The notes below the pieces were generated by a model. That model saw only the letters and a list, made by a program, of their open reading frames with translations, searched no databases and had not been told where the DNA came from. Positions 7,342 to 16,511 of a stretch of DNA of 64,000 bases are shown piece by piece; position 1 is the stretch's first letter; each line of letters opens with the position of its first letter. A program made the translations under genes and the position numbers. The stretch spans positions 62,001 through 126,000 of the forward strand of contig NZ_JAAATY010000005.1 of assembly GCF_013280595.1 (NCBI RefSeq), given 5' to 3'. The stretch is from Kibdelosporangium persicum. Its GTDB lineage: Bacteria; Actinomycetota; Actinomycetes; Mycobacteriales; Pseudonocardiaceae.

Positions 7342-8107
7342 GGGTTCCCTTTTCTCGGGCGCCGAGCGGTCGCACGGCGAGCGAAGGCGGCCCCGGGGTA
7401 ACCGTGGCCGTCACGATGTGGTGATCCGGGACGGGTGTCCATCGCGGATCGGCGTCCCACGGCTCGGAGCTGATCACCACGGAATCGTCGGTGACCAGGG
7501 TGGTGAGCGAGTGGGTCCAGGCGGTCGCCACCAGCGTCCGCCCGTCGGTGAGCATCAGGTTCAGTCGCGAGCCCGGAGCCAGCTCCGAGACCTCCAGCAC
7601 GGTTTCGGCCACGGCGTCGCACGGTGCTTGCCCGTCCCGCAGGCGGGCACGGACAAGCGCCCACAGCAAAGCCGCGTCGGTCGGCGCGTCCAGCGTCATC
7701 AGGTCGGTCACGGGCAGGCCCGCCGCCAACGAGGCGATCGACGACGGCCAGCCACGGACGACCCCGTTGTGGCTGAACAGCCACTGGCCGTCGGTGAAGG
7801 GCGCGGCCGCGGTCTCGACAACCGGCATGCCGACGGTCGCCGATCGCACAGCCGCCAGCACGCCCGTGGCCTGGACCGGTTTGAGCAGTCCCGGCAACGC
7901 CGTGTCGGTCCACATAGGACTGGCACGGCGGTACACGACGGCCCGGTCGCCGGCGAACCACCCCACGCCGAAGCCGTCGGCGTTGATGGTGCCGCCGCCG
8001 CGCATGTCCGCGGGGGCCCAGCTCTGCCGCAGCAGCGAATGCTGCGGCTCGAGCACCAGGCCCGCCACGGACACGGCGGGGCCGAGGTAACCCAGATGGC
8101 GGCACAC
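7334..8107 (-). CDS. egtC: gamma-glutamyl-hercynylcysteine S-oxide amidohydrolase EgtC
   Basis: EgtC is a class II glutamine-amidotransferase-type hydrolase that removes the gamma-glutamyl group from the sulfoxide made by EgtB. The N-terminal nucleophile cysteine is in place (MCRHLGYLG), followed by INADGFGVGW, the typical FSHNG segment, and SEPWD near the C-terminus. At 257 residues it is full length. It begins two bases after egtB and overlaps egtD, so the four genes are one transcript and probably translationally coupled. Confidence 0.93.
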   Translation of the reverse strand: MCRHLGYLGPAVSVAGLVLEPQHSLLRQSWAPADMRGGGTINADGFGVGWFAGDRAVVYRRASPMWTDTALPGLLKPVQATGVLAAVRSATVGMPVVETAAAPFTDGQWLFSHNGVVRGWPSSIASLAAGLPVTDLMTLDAPTDAALLWALVRARLRDGQAPCDAVAETVLEVSELAPGSRLNLMLTDGRTLVATAWTHSLTTLVTDDSVVISSEPWDADPRWTPVPDHHIVTATVTPGPPSLAVRPLGAREKGTHD

Positions 8108-8109
8108 GT

Positions 8110-9441
8110 CTACCGCGGCTCATCCAGGCCGGCATCCCGGGCGAGCCGGAATCCGCTGAAGATCTGCCTGCGGATCGGGTAGTCCCAGTTGCGGAACGTG
8201 CCACGGCAGGCCGCCGCGTCCGCGCCGAACGACCCGCCGCGCAGCATCTTGTAGTCCGGGCCGAAGAACACCTCGGAGTACTCGCGGTACGGGAACGCCA
8301 CGAAGCCCGGGTAGGCGTGGAAGTCACTGGACGTCCACTCCCACACGTCACCGATCAGCTGGGCCACCCCGAGCGGCGACTCACCGGCCGGGTACGCGCC
8401 GATCCGCGCCGGACGCAGGTGCGCCTGGCCCAGGTTGGCGTGCTCGGGCCCGGGATCCTCGTCGCCCCACGGGTATCTGCGCGAGCGGCCGGTCGCCGGG
8501 TCGAACCGGGCGGCCTTCTCCCACTCCACCTCGGTGGGCAGCCGTTTGCCCGCCCACGCGGCGAACGCCTCGGCTTCGTAGTAGCACACGTGCACAACGG
8601 GTTCGTCGAGCACGAGCGGTTCCACCACACCGAAACAGTCGCGCAGCCAACGATCGCCGTCACGTACCCAGAACCGCGGTGCGGTCAGATTCGCCTTGTG
8701 CCGGTAGGCCCAGCCTTCCGCACTCCACCACTGCTGCTGGTCGTAGCCACCCGACGAGATGAACTCGAGGTACATCCCGTTGGTCACCGGGTACTTGTCG
8801 ATGACAAACGCGTCCACGTGCACCTGGTGCGCCGGGCGTTCGTTGTCCAGGGCCCACGGCTCGACCGAGGTGCCCATGGTGAACGGTCCCGCGGGCACCA
8901 GGATCTCCCGGTTGAGCACCGGGCCCCGCGGCGCGGGCGGTAACGGCGCGTGCAGCACCGGGTCGCCGGTCCGCAACTGGTGCGTGGCCAGCATGGTCTC
9001 GTTGTGCTGCTGCTCGTGCTGGACGATCATGCCGAACGCGAAGGCGTTCTCCACCAGCTTGCGTCCTTCCAGCGGCGTGCTCGCCAGCACGTCCATCACC
9101 TTGTCCCGGACCTCGCGGACGTACGTGCGCGTCTCGATCGGCGAGAGCAACGGCAACGCCGGACGGTCCGCACGCGGGTGCTGGAAGGCGTCGTACATGT
9201 TGTCGATGTCCTCGCGCACCGGCTCCCGGCCGCCGACGTCACGGACGAGCCAGAGCTCCTCCTGGTTGCCGATGTGCGCGAAGTCCCACACCAGCGGCGA
9301 CATCAGCTTCGAATGCTGGCGGACCAGGTCGTCCTCGTCGACGGCGTCGGTCAGTGCGGTGCTGCGGGCACGCGACCGGGCCAGCTGCAGCGCGACCCGA
9401 TCGCGCAATGTCTCCGTGTCCAGCTCGCTGAACGCCGTCAT
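8110..9441 (-). CDS. egtB: hercynine oxygenase EgtB
   Basis: EgtB is the non-haem iron enzyme that joins gamma-glutamylcysteine to hercynine with oxygen. The N-terminal DinB-like domain has His56 (DFAHIGNQEE) and the pair His142/His146 (QHEQQHNET), the expected three-histidine iron site. The C-terminal half is the formylglycine-generating-enzyme (FGE-sulfatase) fold, with GPFTMGTS, RLPTEVEWEKAAR, GDVWEWTSS and RGGSF...GFRLAR. At 443 residues it is full length. Its start ATG overlaps the egtA stop by four bases. Confidence 0.95.
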   Translation of the reverse strand: MTAFSELDTETLRDRVALQLARSRARSTALTDAVDEDDLVRQHSKLMSPLVWDFAHIGNQEELWLVRDVGGREPVREDIDNMYDAFQHPRADRPALPLLSPIETRTYVREVRDKVMDVLASTPLEGRKLVENAFAFGMIVQHEQQHNETMLATHQLRTGDPVLHAPLPPAPRGPVLNREILVPAGPFTMGTSVEPWALDNERPAHQVHVDAFVIDKYPVTNGMYLEFISSGGYDQQQWWSAEGWAYRHKANLTAPRFWVRDGDRWLRDCFGVVEPLVLDEPVVHVCYYEAEAFAAWAGKRLPTEVEWEKAARFDPATGRSRRYPWGDEDPGPEHANLGQAHLRPARIGAYPAGESPLGVAQLIGDVWEWTSSDFHAYPGFVAFPYREYSEVFFGPDYKMLRGGSFGADAAACRGTFRNWDYPIRRQIFSGFRLARDAGLDEPR

Positions 9442-10667
9442 CCCCGGTTCCTCCCATCGTGCAGCCTGTGTTCGACGTCGCTGGTCACCGTTCGCGCCAG
9501 ATCGGGCGTCAGTCCGGTGACGCCGAGTTCGGCGATGCCGAGCTCGGCGAGCTTGGCGGCGGTGCGGGCGAGCGCGGGGTCGCGCAGCCCGTCGCGTGCC
9601 GCCGTCAGCCAGTGGTCCGCGACCGGCATGCAGATGTCGATCACCTCGTCGGCCTTGCCGAGCAGGGCCACGAGCAATGCCGCGGGCGAGAGCCAGCGGT
9701 CGCCCGGCTGGGCGTCGATGTACCGGACCTCCAGGTAGCCCTGCGCCCGCACCGGCGGGAACAGGGTGGTCAGGTGGTACTTGAGGTCGGCCACGGTGGG
9801 TGGCCTGCCGAGATCGGCCGTTCCGTCGATCCAGTCGGCGAACGTGACGCCCGGTGGCGCGTCCCAGCAGTCATCGTCGCGGCGAACGCACAGCAGCGGC
9901 GTTTCCAGCGCACGACGCGCCCAGCTGGTCGCCGGGTCGTCGGTGAACTCACTCGGGAAGGTCCGGACGGGGTCGGTGCCCAGCACCGCGCGCAGCCGGT
10001 TCGACACCCACCCGGTGCTCCTGCCGAGCACCCAGGGCGAGTTGGCGAACAACGCACTCAACGGCGGACCCAGCACGTGCGCGGCCCTCCACCGTGCGGC
10101 GTGGTCCTTGCGCTCACCGGCGTCCACACACAACTGGAAGCCGGCCGTGCTGCACATCATGGTGATGCCGTCGGTGCCCAGGGGCGCGAATGCCTTCTCC
10201 ATCGCCTTGTAGCGCGGAGTGTCCAGCACGCGCCTGGGTGTCCGGAATGGATCGACCGCCGAGGTGCCCAGCGTGAGACCGCGGGCAGCGAGCAGTCCGG
10301 TGACGTAGTCGGTGTCTGCGCGAACGGTGGCGTACAGGCCGGTCAGGGAATCCTCCGGCTGAGCCGAGATCTCGACCTGACCGCCGGGCTCGGCGGTGAG
10401 CGGTGAGCCACCTGGCAAGGGAATCTGAGGGCTGTCTTGGTGCAGTGTGCGGGGCGCGTGGTCGCCGAGTGCCTCCCGGAGCACTTCGGCGGTCAGCGGG
10501 CGCCGCGGGTCATCGTCGTGGTGGACTGTCCATTCGAGCTCGACACCGGTCAGTTTCGGTGGGCCGTGTTTGAAACACACGGACGCGACGTACGCCTCGG
10601 CTTCCACACGCTGGCGCAGCGTGCGGAACTCGGGCCCGTCGACGGGCGTGTCCCGCAGGATGGTCAC
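9438..10667 (-). CDS. egtA: glutamate-cysteine ligase EgtA
   Basis: EgtA makes gamma-glutamylcysteine from glutamate, cysteine and ATP, the thiol donor used by EgtB. The 409-residue protein has GVELEWTVHH near residue 42, EPGGQVEISAQP near residue 92, and SNRLRAVLGTDPVRT and GYLEVRYIDAQ later, as in the GCS2 family. It starts at GTG, seven bases after AAGGAG, and is the first gene of the operon, so the promoter should lie in 10668-10767. Because the host is an actinomycete with mycothiol rather than glutathione, dedication to ergothioneine is likely. Confidence 0.93.
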   Translation of the reverse strand: MTILRDTPVDGPEFRTLRQRVEAEAYVASVCFKHGPPKLTGVELEWTVHHDDDPRRPLTAEVLREALGDHAPRTLHQDSPQIPLPGGSPLTAEPGGQVEISAQPEDSLTGLYATVRADTDYVTGLLAARGLTLGTSAVDPFRTPRRVLDTPRYKAMEKAFAPLGTDGITMMCSTAGFQLCVDAGERKDHAARWRAAHVLGPPLSALFANSPWVLGRSTGWVSNRLRAVLGTDPVRTFPSEFTDDPATSWARRALETPLLCVRRDDDCWDAPPGVTFADWIDGTADLGRPPTVADLKYHLTTLFPPVRAQGYLEVRYIDAQPGDRWLSPAALLVALLGKADEVIDICMPVADHWLTAARDGLRDPALARTAAKLAELGIAELGVTGLTPDLARTVTSDVEHRLHDGRNRG

Positions 10668-10767
10668 GGTTGCACTCCTTCGTCTCGACCGCCATCGACG
10701 CTACCCCCGGGGTCCGACAAAATCATTGCGCGGAGCTTACGGCGACCTCTGGACCAGGAGCGATTAC

Positions 10768-11799
10768 TCAGCGCATCAGCAGTCCACCGGTACGGAGCAA
10801 CGCGTTACGCGCCAACGCCATCCGGGGTCGCATGGTCAACAGGCCGACCTGTCGTGCGGTGGCCGCGGTTCGCTGGGAAGGCTTGCGACGCAAGGAGTCG
10901 TAGCGTCGAAGCGCTTCTTCTGTGTCAGACATTGTCGCCAGGCAACGGCCGAGCACCGCCCCGTCCAGTAAGGCCTGACAAGCTCCCTGCCCCAGGTCGG
11001 GCGTCATCGCGTGCGCCGCATCCCCCACCAGGGCAACACGGTCCCGCACGTACGAGCGCAATCGTGGCGCCACATAACAGAGGTCATGGCGGAGGATGTC
11101 CGATTCGTCCGCCAGCGACAGGATTCGCGGAACCGGCTCGCACCATTCGCCGAATATCCGGTGAAGTTCCGGCAAACCCTCGCCGGCGTACCGCACACCG
11201 GCGGGCGCCCAGACCGGCGCGAACCAGTTCGTGCGACCGCCTTCCACGCCCGTGACGCCGAACTTGGCGCCATGGCCCATGATCTCTCCAGGCGGCCCGT
11301 ACTCCCCCTTGACGATGCCGCGCCACGCCGAGTATCCCGCGTAGCGGAGTCCATAGGCGTCGCCGAAGCACGCCTTGCGCACCACGCTGTGGATGCCATC
11401 GGCGCCGACGACCGCTCGGCTACCGGCGGCCAACTCATCCACATCGGACACTTCGACGCCGGTTTCGACCACACCGTCCGGCAACGCCGCACGCAGCAGC
11501 CGGGTGAGCGCGCCCCGGGAAATCAGAACCACCGCTTCCGGTGGCCGAATTCGGGCAAGAAATCGGCCGTCCGACCGCCGGAACACCGCTTCCGCCTGCG
11601 CCACACCGATGTGACGGACTTTGTCGCCGAGACCGAGCCGATCCAGGGCACGTAAGGCGTTCGGCCACATGCCCAGCGCAGTCCCCGCATCCGCCAACCC
11701 ATCACGCTTTTCCACCACGCGCACCGGATGTCCCGCGTTGACCAACGCGACCGCGCAGGCGAGCCCGCCGATCCCGCCACCCACCACCGTGATGTCCAT
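10768..11799 (-). CDS. FAD-dependent monooxygenase (aromatic hydroxylase type)
   Basis: The 343-residue flavoprotein has the N-terminal dinucleotide fold (VVGGGIGGLACAVAL), the middle motif VVGADGIHSVVRK (DG motif) and the second FAD motif VALVGDAAHAMTPDLGQGACQ. This places it in the p-hydroxybenzoate-hydroxylase/UbiH group of NAD(P)H-dependent hydroxylases. The substrate is not evident. It is divergent from a WYL-type regulator with only 48 bases between starts, so that regulator probably controls it. No membrane segments are seen. Confidence 0.82.
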   Translation of the reverse strand: MDITVVGGGIGGLACAVALVNAGHPVRVVEKRDGLADAGTALGMWPNALRALDRLGLGDKVRHIGVAQAEAVFRRSDGRFLARIRPPEAVVLISRGALTRLLRAALPDGVVETGVEVSDVDELAAGSRAVVGADGIHSVVRKACFGDAYGLRYAGYSAWRGIVKGEYGPPGEIMGHGAKFGVTGVEGGRTNWFAPVWAPAGVRYAGEGLPELHRIFGEWCEPVPRILSLADESDILRHDLCYVAPRLRSYVRDRVALVGDAAHAMTPDLGQGACQALLDGAVLGRCLATMSDTEEALRRYDSLRRKPSQRTAATARQVGLLTMRPRMALARNALLRTGGLLMR

Positions 11800-11809
11800 G
11801 CCGCGAGGC

Positions 11810-11838
11810 TACTACAGACATAGTTCGGCTCGTAGTAT
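11810..11838 (+). promoter_or_regulatory. shared promoter/operator between FAD monooxygenase and WYL regulator
   Basis: An inverted repeat TACTAC (11810-11815) / GTAGTA (11832-11837) spans the 48-base gap. TAGTAT at 11833-11838 is a plausible -10 box nine bases before ATG 11848, which would make the regulator mRNA leaderless or nearly so. No Shine-Dalgarno precedes that ATG. Confidence 0.4.
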
Positions 11839-11847
11839 CATTCCGGC

Positions 11848-12813
11848 ATGCGAGCCGAACGCCTGGTGGCGCTGCTGTTCACGCTGCAGAGCAGGCGCAG
11901 CGCGACGATTCCCGAACTGGCCGAGGCGCTCGGCGTGTCCGAACGGACCATGCACCGGGACATCGCCGCGTTGCAGGCCACCGGAGTTCCGTTGTGGACG
12001 GAACCTGGCCGCAATGGAGGCGTCCGGCTGGTCGACGGCTGGCGCACCCGGCTCGACGGCCTGACATCGCGGGAAGCCGTGGCGATCTTCGCGATGGGCG
12101 TGCCGCGGGCACTCGCCGAACTCGGCCTCGGCACAGCCGTGTCGGCCGCGCACGCCAAGGTCTCCGCGACTCTGCCTGCCCCGCTGCGTGACCAGGCGCA
12201 GCACGTGGCGCAGCGTTTCCACCTCGACGCCCCGGGTTGGTTCAAGCGCGAGGACGAAGCCGAGCACCTCGCCGACGTCGCACGCGCGGTATGGGAGCAA
12301 CAGCGGATACGTATCGGCTACAGCAGTGGCGAACGGACGGTCGAGCGTGTACTCGACCCACTGGGGCTCGTACTCAAGGCAGGCGTTTGGTACCTCGTCG
12401 CGCGCGTCAACGGCAGCATCCGTACGTACCGCGTCAGCCGGATCACCGCGGTGTCAGAGCTCGACGAACACTTCGACCGGCCGACGGACTTCGACCTGGC
12501 GAGCTGGTGGCAGCAGTCGTCGGCGCAGTTCGAGCGGTCCCTGCAGCAGGTGAAGGTCCGGGTACGGCTCAGCCCGGTCGGCGTGCGCGCACTGCCGGTC
12601 GTGCTCGACCCGGACCTGGCGTCCCAGGCGCTCGCGCAGGCCCAGCCGCCCGGGCCGGACGGCTGGACCGAGGTCGAACTGGGCCTCGAACGCCCCGACA
12701 TCGCCGCCGGGCAGCTGCTCGCGTTGGGTGTCGAGGTGGAGATCGTGGAGCCGGAGGCCGTGCGGGCCGCGTTCGCGGACGCCGCACGGCGGATGTGGGA
12801 CCGTCACCGGTAA
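11848..12813 (+). CDS. WYL-domain transcriptional regulator (DeoR-like HTH)
   Basis: The 321-residue protein starts with a DeoR/HTH_11-type winged helix (MRAERLVALLFTLQSRR, ELAEALGVSERTMHRDI). It continues with a WYL domain in which KAGVWYLVARV and RTYRVSRI mark the ligand-binding Sm-like core, and ends with the WCX region. Such proteins sense small ligands or nucleic acids and regulate a neighbouring gene. The divergent FAD monooxygenase is the obvious target. The 3' end overlaps the convergent SDR gene by ten bases. Confidence 0.88.
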   Translation: MRAERLVALLFTLQSRRSATIPELAEALGVSERTMHRDIAALQATGVPLWTEPGRNGGVRLVDGWRTRLDGLTSREAVAIFAMGVPRALAELGLGTAVSAAHAKVSATLPAPLRDQAQHVAQRFHLDAPGWFKREDEAEHLADVARAVWEQQRIRIGYSSGERTVERVLDPLGLVLKAGVWYLVARVNGSIRTYRVSRITAVSELDEHFDRPTDFDLASWWQQSSAQFERSLQQVKVRVRLSPVGVRALPVVLDPDLASQALAQAQPPGPDGWTEVELGLERPDIAAGQLLALGVEVEIVEPEAVRAAFADAARRMWDRHR

Positions 12814-13718
12814 CCGGTCGGGTCCGGGTCCTTGCCCGGCTCCTGGACCTCGTCGACGTACCGCCAGCCGTCCGGCCTGCTGCCGTCGACGTCGTCGATC
12901 TCGTAGATCTTGGCCAGCTGGCCGCTGTTGAGCGTCTGGCCGGAGAAGCGCGCCTTGTCCGGGTCCGCCGCCAGCGCCGCGACGGTCCGCCCGGTGAAGG
13001 TCGGCGTCTCCGAGATCGCGAAGTACGGCTGCTCCTTCAGCGCGTCACGCCAGTTCTCCTCGGTCACGCCGAACGCCTCCAGCATCGCCTCGGAGCGCAA
13101 CCAGCCCGGCGTCATGGCGACCACCGTCGTGCCGTACTCCTTGGTCTGGAACGCCTCCCCGATGGCCAGCGGGTGCGCCGCGGCCTTGGCGAGGAAGAAC
13201 CCCAACGACGTGCCCTTGCGGTACTTCGAGTTGTACTCGGCGGTGCCGTCGGTCATCTCCACGACCAGGCCGCCCGGGTTGCGGATGATCAGCGGGAACA
13301 GGAAATGGCTGGTGATGAGGTGCGCGTCGATGCCCAGCCGGATCATCCGCAGGCTCTCGTCCAGCGACTGCTCCCAGACCGGCTTGCCCCAGCCGATGTA
13401 GGCGTCACCACCCCAGATGCCGTCGACCAGGATGTCCAGCCGCCCCTGCTCGCGGTCCACCCGCTGGGCCAGGCCGGCGACCTGGTCGCGTTCCAGGTGA
13501 TCCACCCGGACGGCCACCCCCTTGCCCCCGGCCCGCTCGATCAGCTCGACGGTCTGCTCGATCGTCTCCGGACGGTCCACTTCGGAACGCCGGGTGCCCG
13601 AGCTGCGGCCTGTGACGTACACGAACGCCCCCGCACGACCGAGTTCCACCGCGATCGCCCTGCTCGCACCGCGGGTCCCGCCCGCGACCACCGCCACCTT
13701 GCCACTCAGATCTGTCAT
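12804..13718 (-). CDS. SDR-family oxidoreductase with Tyr-to-Phe change at the active site
   Basis: The 304-residue short-chain dehydrogenase has an N-terminal cofactor loop (VAVVAGGTRGASRAIA) with an Arg suited to NADP. The long C-terminal TPGWLRSEAMLEAFGVTEENW belongs to an SDR subgroup in which the catalytic motif normally reads Y-D-L-x-K. Here the matching segment is GFFLAKAA, so the proton-donor tyrosine is Phe while the lysine stays. Activity may be lost or altered. The divergent TetR gene is likely its regulator, since only 76 bases separate the starts. Confidence 0.8.
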   Translation of the reverse strand: MTDLSGKVAVVAGGTRGASRAIAVELGRAGAFVYVTGRSSGTRRSEVDRPETIEQTVELIERAGGKGVAVRVDHLERDQVAGLAQRVDREQGRLDILVDGIWGGDAYIGWGKPVWEQSLDESLRMIRLGIDAHLITSHFLFPLIIRNPGGLVVEMTDGTAEYNSKYRKGTSLGFFLAKAAAHPLAIGEAFQTKEYGTTVVAMTPGWLRSEAMLEAFGVTEENWRDALKEQPYFAISETPTFTGRTVAALAADPDKARFSGQTLNSGQLAKIYEIDDVDGSRPDGWRYVDEVQEPGKDPDPTGYR

Positions 13719-13760
13719 GCGGACAACGATGACGGCGAACCCTGACAGGTGCTGACATGG

Positions 13761-13788
13761 TTTACCGAAACTACATTTGCAGTACTAT
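13761..13788 (+). promoter_or_regulatory. promoter of the TetR gene at 13795
   Basis: TTTACC (13761-13766), a 16-base spacer and TACTAT (13783-13788) form a good -35/-10 pair. The GTG start follows six bases after the -10 box, so the message should be leaderless. AGTACT within the -10 region is itself a palindrome. Confidence 0.5.
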
Positions 13789-13794
13789 TCGCTT

Positions 13795-14361
13795 GTGCCG
13801 ACTCGTCGTAACGAGATCCTCATCGGGGCCGTGTCCGTACTGGCCAGGGGCGGGCCACGGGCCCTGACCCACCTGTCCGTGGACGCCGCCGCCGAACTGC
13901 CGAAGGGCAGCACGTCCAACCACTTCCGCACCAGGGACGCACTCATCCAGGGCGTGCTCGGGCACCTGGTGAAGACCGAGCAGTCCCTGCTGGCCGACTT
14001 GCTGGGCAAGGTCGAGGGGGTGGTCGACCGTGAGGCCTTCGTCCGCAAGTTGACCGACATGGTGCTGTACATGACCGAACCCGCGCGCGAGCTGACGCTG
14101 GCGCGGCGCGCGATCTTCCTGGAGGCGGCCTGGCGTCCGGAGATCGCCGACCAGATTCTCGGGTGGACTGTCCGGTACTGGCAGCTCGGCGGCCGGTGGC
14201 TGGATCGGCTGGGCTCCCCGGACCCCGAGGGGCACGCCCGGATTCTGCTGGCATGCCTGGACGGGTTGATCACGGAGGTGCTGACTCGCCCGCTGCCCGC
14301 TTTGGACATTCAGCGGGCCTGCCGGATCATCGTCGCCGGTTTGCTCGACGAGTCAGTTTGA
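13795..14361 (+). CDS. TetR-family regulator
   Basis: The protein starts at GTG 13795 (VPTRRNEILIGAVSVLARGG). It has a TetR DNA-binding domain in the first 50 residues, ending in the recognition helix region LPKGSTSNHFRTRDALIQGV. It is 188 residues long, normal for the family. The upstream in-frame ATG at 13777 lies inside the -35/-10 spacer of the likely promoter, so I reject it. The divergent SDR gene is the probable target. Confidence 0.85.
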   Translation: MPTRRNEILIGAVSVLARGGPRALTHLSVDAAAELPKGSTSNHFRTRDALIQGVLGHLVKTEQSLLADLLGKVEGVVDREAFVRKLTDMVLYMTEPARELTLARRAIFLEAAWRPEIADQILGWTVRYWQLGGRWLDRLGSPDPEGHARILLACLDGLITEVLTRPLPALDIQRACRIIVAGLLDESV

Positions 14362-14504
14362 CGGTGTCGGCCTAGGCCGCCTCGGCGGATCCGGCCCGCC
14401 GTGAACCGAGACAGCCTTCAGCCGAGGGTGACGAGCAGCCGCTGAGAGTCGCGCCGATCCTGTCCGCCGAGCCGCGCGAGGACATGGTCCCCGGATCAAG
14501 GCGC

Positions 14505-14680
14505 TCAAGCATGGTCACACCCTCGCGCGGCAACGAGGCGGGCAGCGATCCCGGATGACACCGTGGTGGGCCGTGTCACCAGGCCTCGGTCGTGCAGCGC
14601 GTGGATCACCTTGGTCATCGCCCGTGGTGACACGTGGGCATCGCGCGCCAATTCGGCAGGCCACGGCGGCCGAACGGCCG
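14505..14680 (-). pseudogene. MarR-like winged-helix fragment
   Basis: The minus strand encodes WPAELARDAHVSPRAMTKVI followed by HALHDRGLVTR. This has the look of helices 3-4 and the wing of a MarR-type regulator. The frame then runs into a short unrelated end with a stop at 14505. The N-terminal and dimerisation helices are absent, so only a scrap of about 45 residues remains. The flanking 14362-14504 interval shows nothing else that I can identify. Confidence 0.35.
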
Positions 14681-14721
14681 ATACAAGGTTTGTCCAAGGC
14701 GCGGTTGCTTGACTTCGGCAA

Positions 14722-16500
14722 GTGGGAACAGACGAACATGGTGATTCCCGGCAGATCGGCCGCTACCGGCTGCTGGCCCAGTTGGGCTCGGGCGGAATGG
14801 GCCGGGTGTACCTGGGACGGGCGCCGGACGGACAGCTGGTCGCGATCAAGCGAATGCATGCCCGGTTCGCGGACGACCCGGAATTCCGGGCGCGGTTCCG
14901 TCGTGAGGTTGAGATGTCCATGCGGGTGCCAGGGGCCTACACCGCGGCAGTCCTGGATGCCGATCCGGACGCGGCAATCCCGTGGTCGGCATCGGTTTTC
15001 ATCGCCGGGCCGTCGTTGCGCACAGCGCTGGAGCTCTCCGGGCCGTTGCCGGAGCAGGCGGTCGGCAGGCTGGCCGTGGGCCTGGCCGCGGCGCTGGCGG
15101 AGATCCACCACGCCGGCCTGGCGCACCGGGACCTCAAACCGGGCAACGTGATCCTCGCCGAAGACGGGCCCAGGGTGATCGATTTCGGCATCGCGCGGGC
15201 GACCGACGGCACGACCGAGCTGACCCACGCCGGGGACGTGCTCGGATCGCCGGCGTTCATGTCTCCGGAGCAGGCCGAAGGCAGGCAGGCGGGCCAGGAC
15301 AGCGACATCTTCTCGTGGGCCGCGCTGGTGGTGACGGCCGCTACGGGGAGAAGTCCCTGCCCGGGCAACTCGGCCGCCCAGATCCTGTACAACGTCGTTC
15401 ACCACGAGCCGGATCTGCGCATGCTGCCACCGGGATTGCGGCGGGTGGTGGAGATGTGCCTGGCGAAAGATCCGGCTCTGCGCCCCACGGCTCATCAGGT
15501 ACTGCGGGAGTTGCCGTCGGCGGATCCCGATCCGCAGCCGTGGCCGCCGCCGGTCCACGCGGCCATCGCGCAGCGCAAAGCCATGGCACGAGAAGCTCTC
15601 AGCGCCGGACGACCGCGTTACGGGTGGAAAATCGGCATAGCGGTGGGCGCGGTGGCGTTACTCGCCGTCGGAGCGATCGCGGTTGGTATGAGTGGTGGCA
15701 CCGCCTCGCCCGCTCCGCTCCCAGCAACGACAAGCAGCGGTTCGCCTCCACCGAATCAGCTGACCAAGCAGATTGTGCTGGACGTCGACCCGTGCGCCCT
15801 GCTAGACGGTGCACCAGCGCCGGGAGGCGGGGTTCTGCGACCCGAAAAGGTGAACGGTTTCGACGTCTGCGACTACCGCACGGCCGGTTATGAGGTCAGC
15901 CTGTTCCTCGGGCGGTTGAACACGGGCACCAGGACTTCGATCGTGGTGGAAGGACTCCAAGGCTTCACCGAGCCGCCACACAGCTCGAACAGATGCACGG
16001 CATACGTCCTGCTCCAGGACACACCGGGGTTGACCGTCGCGGTGCGGGTCGAGTCAGATCCGTCCTGTGACGGCGGCAAAGCCGTTCTCGGCGAGGCGGT
16101 CAGGCGGATCAAGGCGGGCCATGGCCGCTGGACCCAACCGGAATCACTGGGGCCGCTCGATCCGTGCGCAGCGGCCGACACGGCCGTGGCCGATCGGCTG
16201 GTCGGTGGCACGGCCAAGGTCAGACAGACCGGATTGCACCACTGCACTTGGCAGGCGTCGGCGGCGTTGTTGCTGATGTTCCGGCACGGTGCCGAGCCAT
16301 CCGGAACACCGGTCCAAGCCAACGGGATCACCCTTCATCAGCGACAGATCTCCAGCTCCGAGTGCGCACTGGAGTGGGCTCATCGCCCGCTGACCCCGCC
16401 GTTCTCCGAAGTCGTGCACATCCAATACGCGGGCTCTGACGCGGATCCGTGTGCCAAGGCCAGGGATTTCGCCGCGGCCGTCATCGTGAAGCTGCCTTAG
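14722..16500 (+). CDS. membrane-anchored Ser/Thr protein kinase (first of a tandem pair)
   Basis: The 592-residue PknB-type kinase has a glycine loop LGSGGMGRVYLG (21-32), catalytic Lys43, HRDLKPGN near 135, DFGIA near 155 and SPAFMSPEQAEG. A membrane segment near residues 308-328 (IGIAVGAVALLAVGAIAVGM) is followed by a Ser/Pro linker and an extracytoplasmic domain of about 240 residues. That domain holds paired cysteines (VDPCALLD ... DVCDY; LDPCAAAD ... HHCTW), like two related lobes. The outside part has no PASTA repeats, so it probably senses something other than muropeptides. The start GTG 14722 has no clear Shine-Dalgarno. Confidence 0.88.
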   Translation: MGTDEHGDSRQIGRYRLLAQLGSGGMGRVYLGRAPDGQLVAIKRMHARFADDPEFRARFRREVEMSMRVPGAYTAAVLDADPDAAIPWSASVFIAGPSLRTALELSGPLPEQAVGRLAVGLAAALAEIHHAGLAHRDLKPGNVILAEDGPRVIDFGIARATDGTTELTHAGDVLGSPAFMSPEQAEGRQAGQDSDIFSWAALVVTAATGRSPCPGNSAAQILYNVVHHEPDLRMLPPGLRRVVEMCLAKDPALRPTAHQVLRELPSADPDPQPWPPPVHAAIAQRKAMAREALSAGRPRYGWKIGIAVGAVALLAVGAIAVGMSGGTASPAPLPATTSSGSPPPNQLTKQIVLDVDPCALLDGAPAPGGGVLRPEKVNGFDVCDYRTAGYEVSLFLGRLNTGTRTSIVVEGLQGFTEPPHSSNRCTAYVLLQDTPGLTVAVRVESDPSCDGGKAVLGEAVRRIKAGHGRWTQPESLGPLDPCAAADTAVADRLVGGTAKVRQTGLHHCTWQASAALLLMFRHGAEPSGTPVQANGITLHQRQISSSECALEWAHRPLTPPFSEVVHIQYAGSDADPCAKARDFAAAVIVKLP

Positions 16501-16511
16501 GAGCTACAGCC

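Noticed and set aside
12237-13745. Plus-strand open frame of 502 codons across the WYL and SDR genes
   Set aside because: It is low-complexity Arg/Ala/Gly sequence in the wrong frame of the WYL gene and antisense to the SDR gene; both real genes have recognisable motifs.
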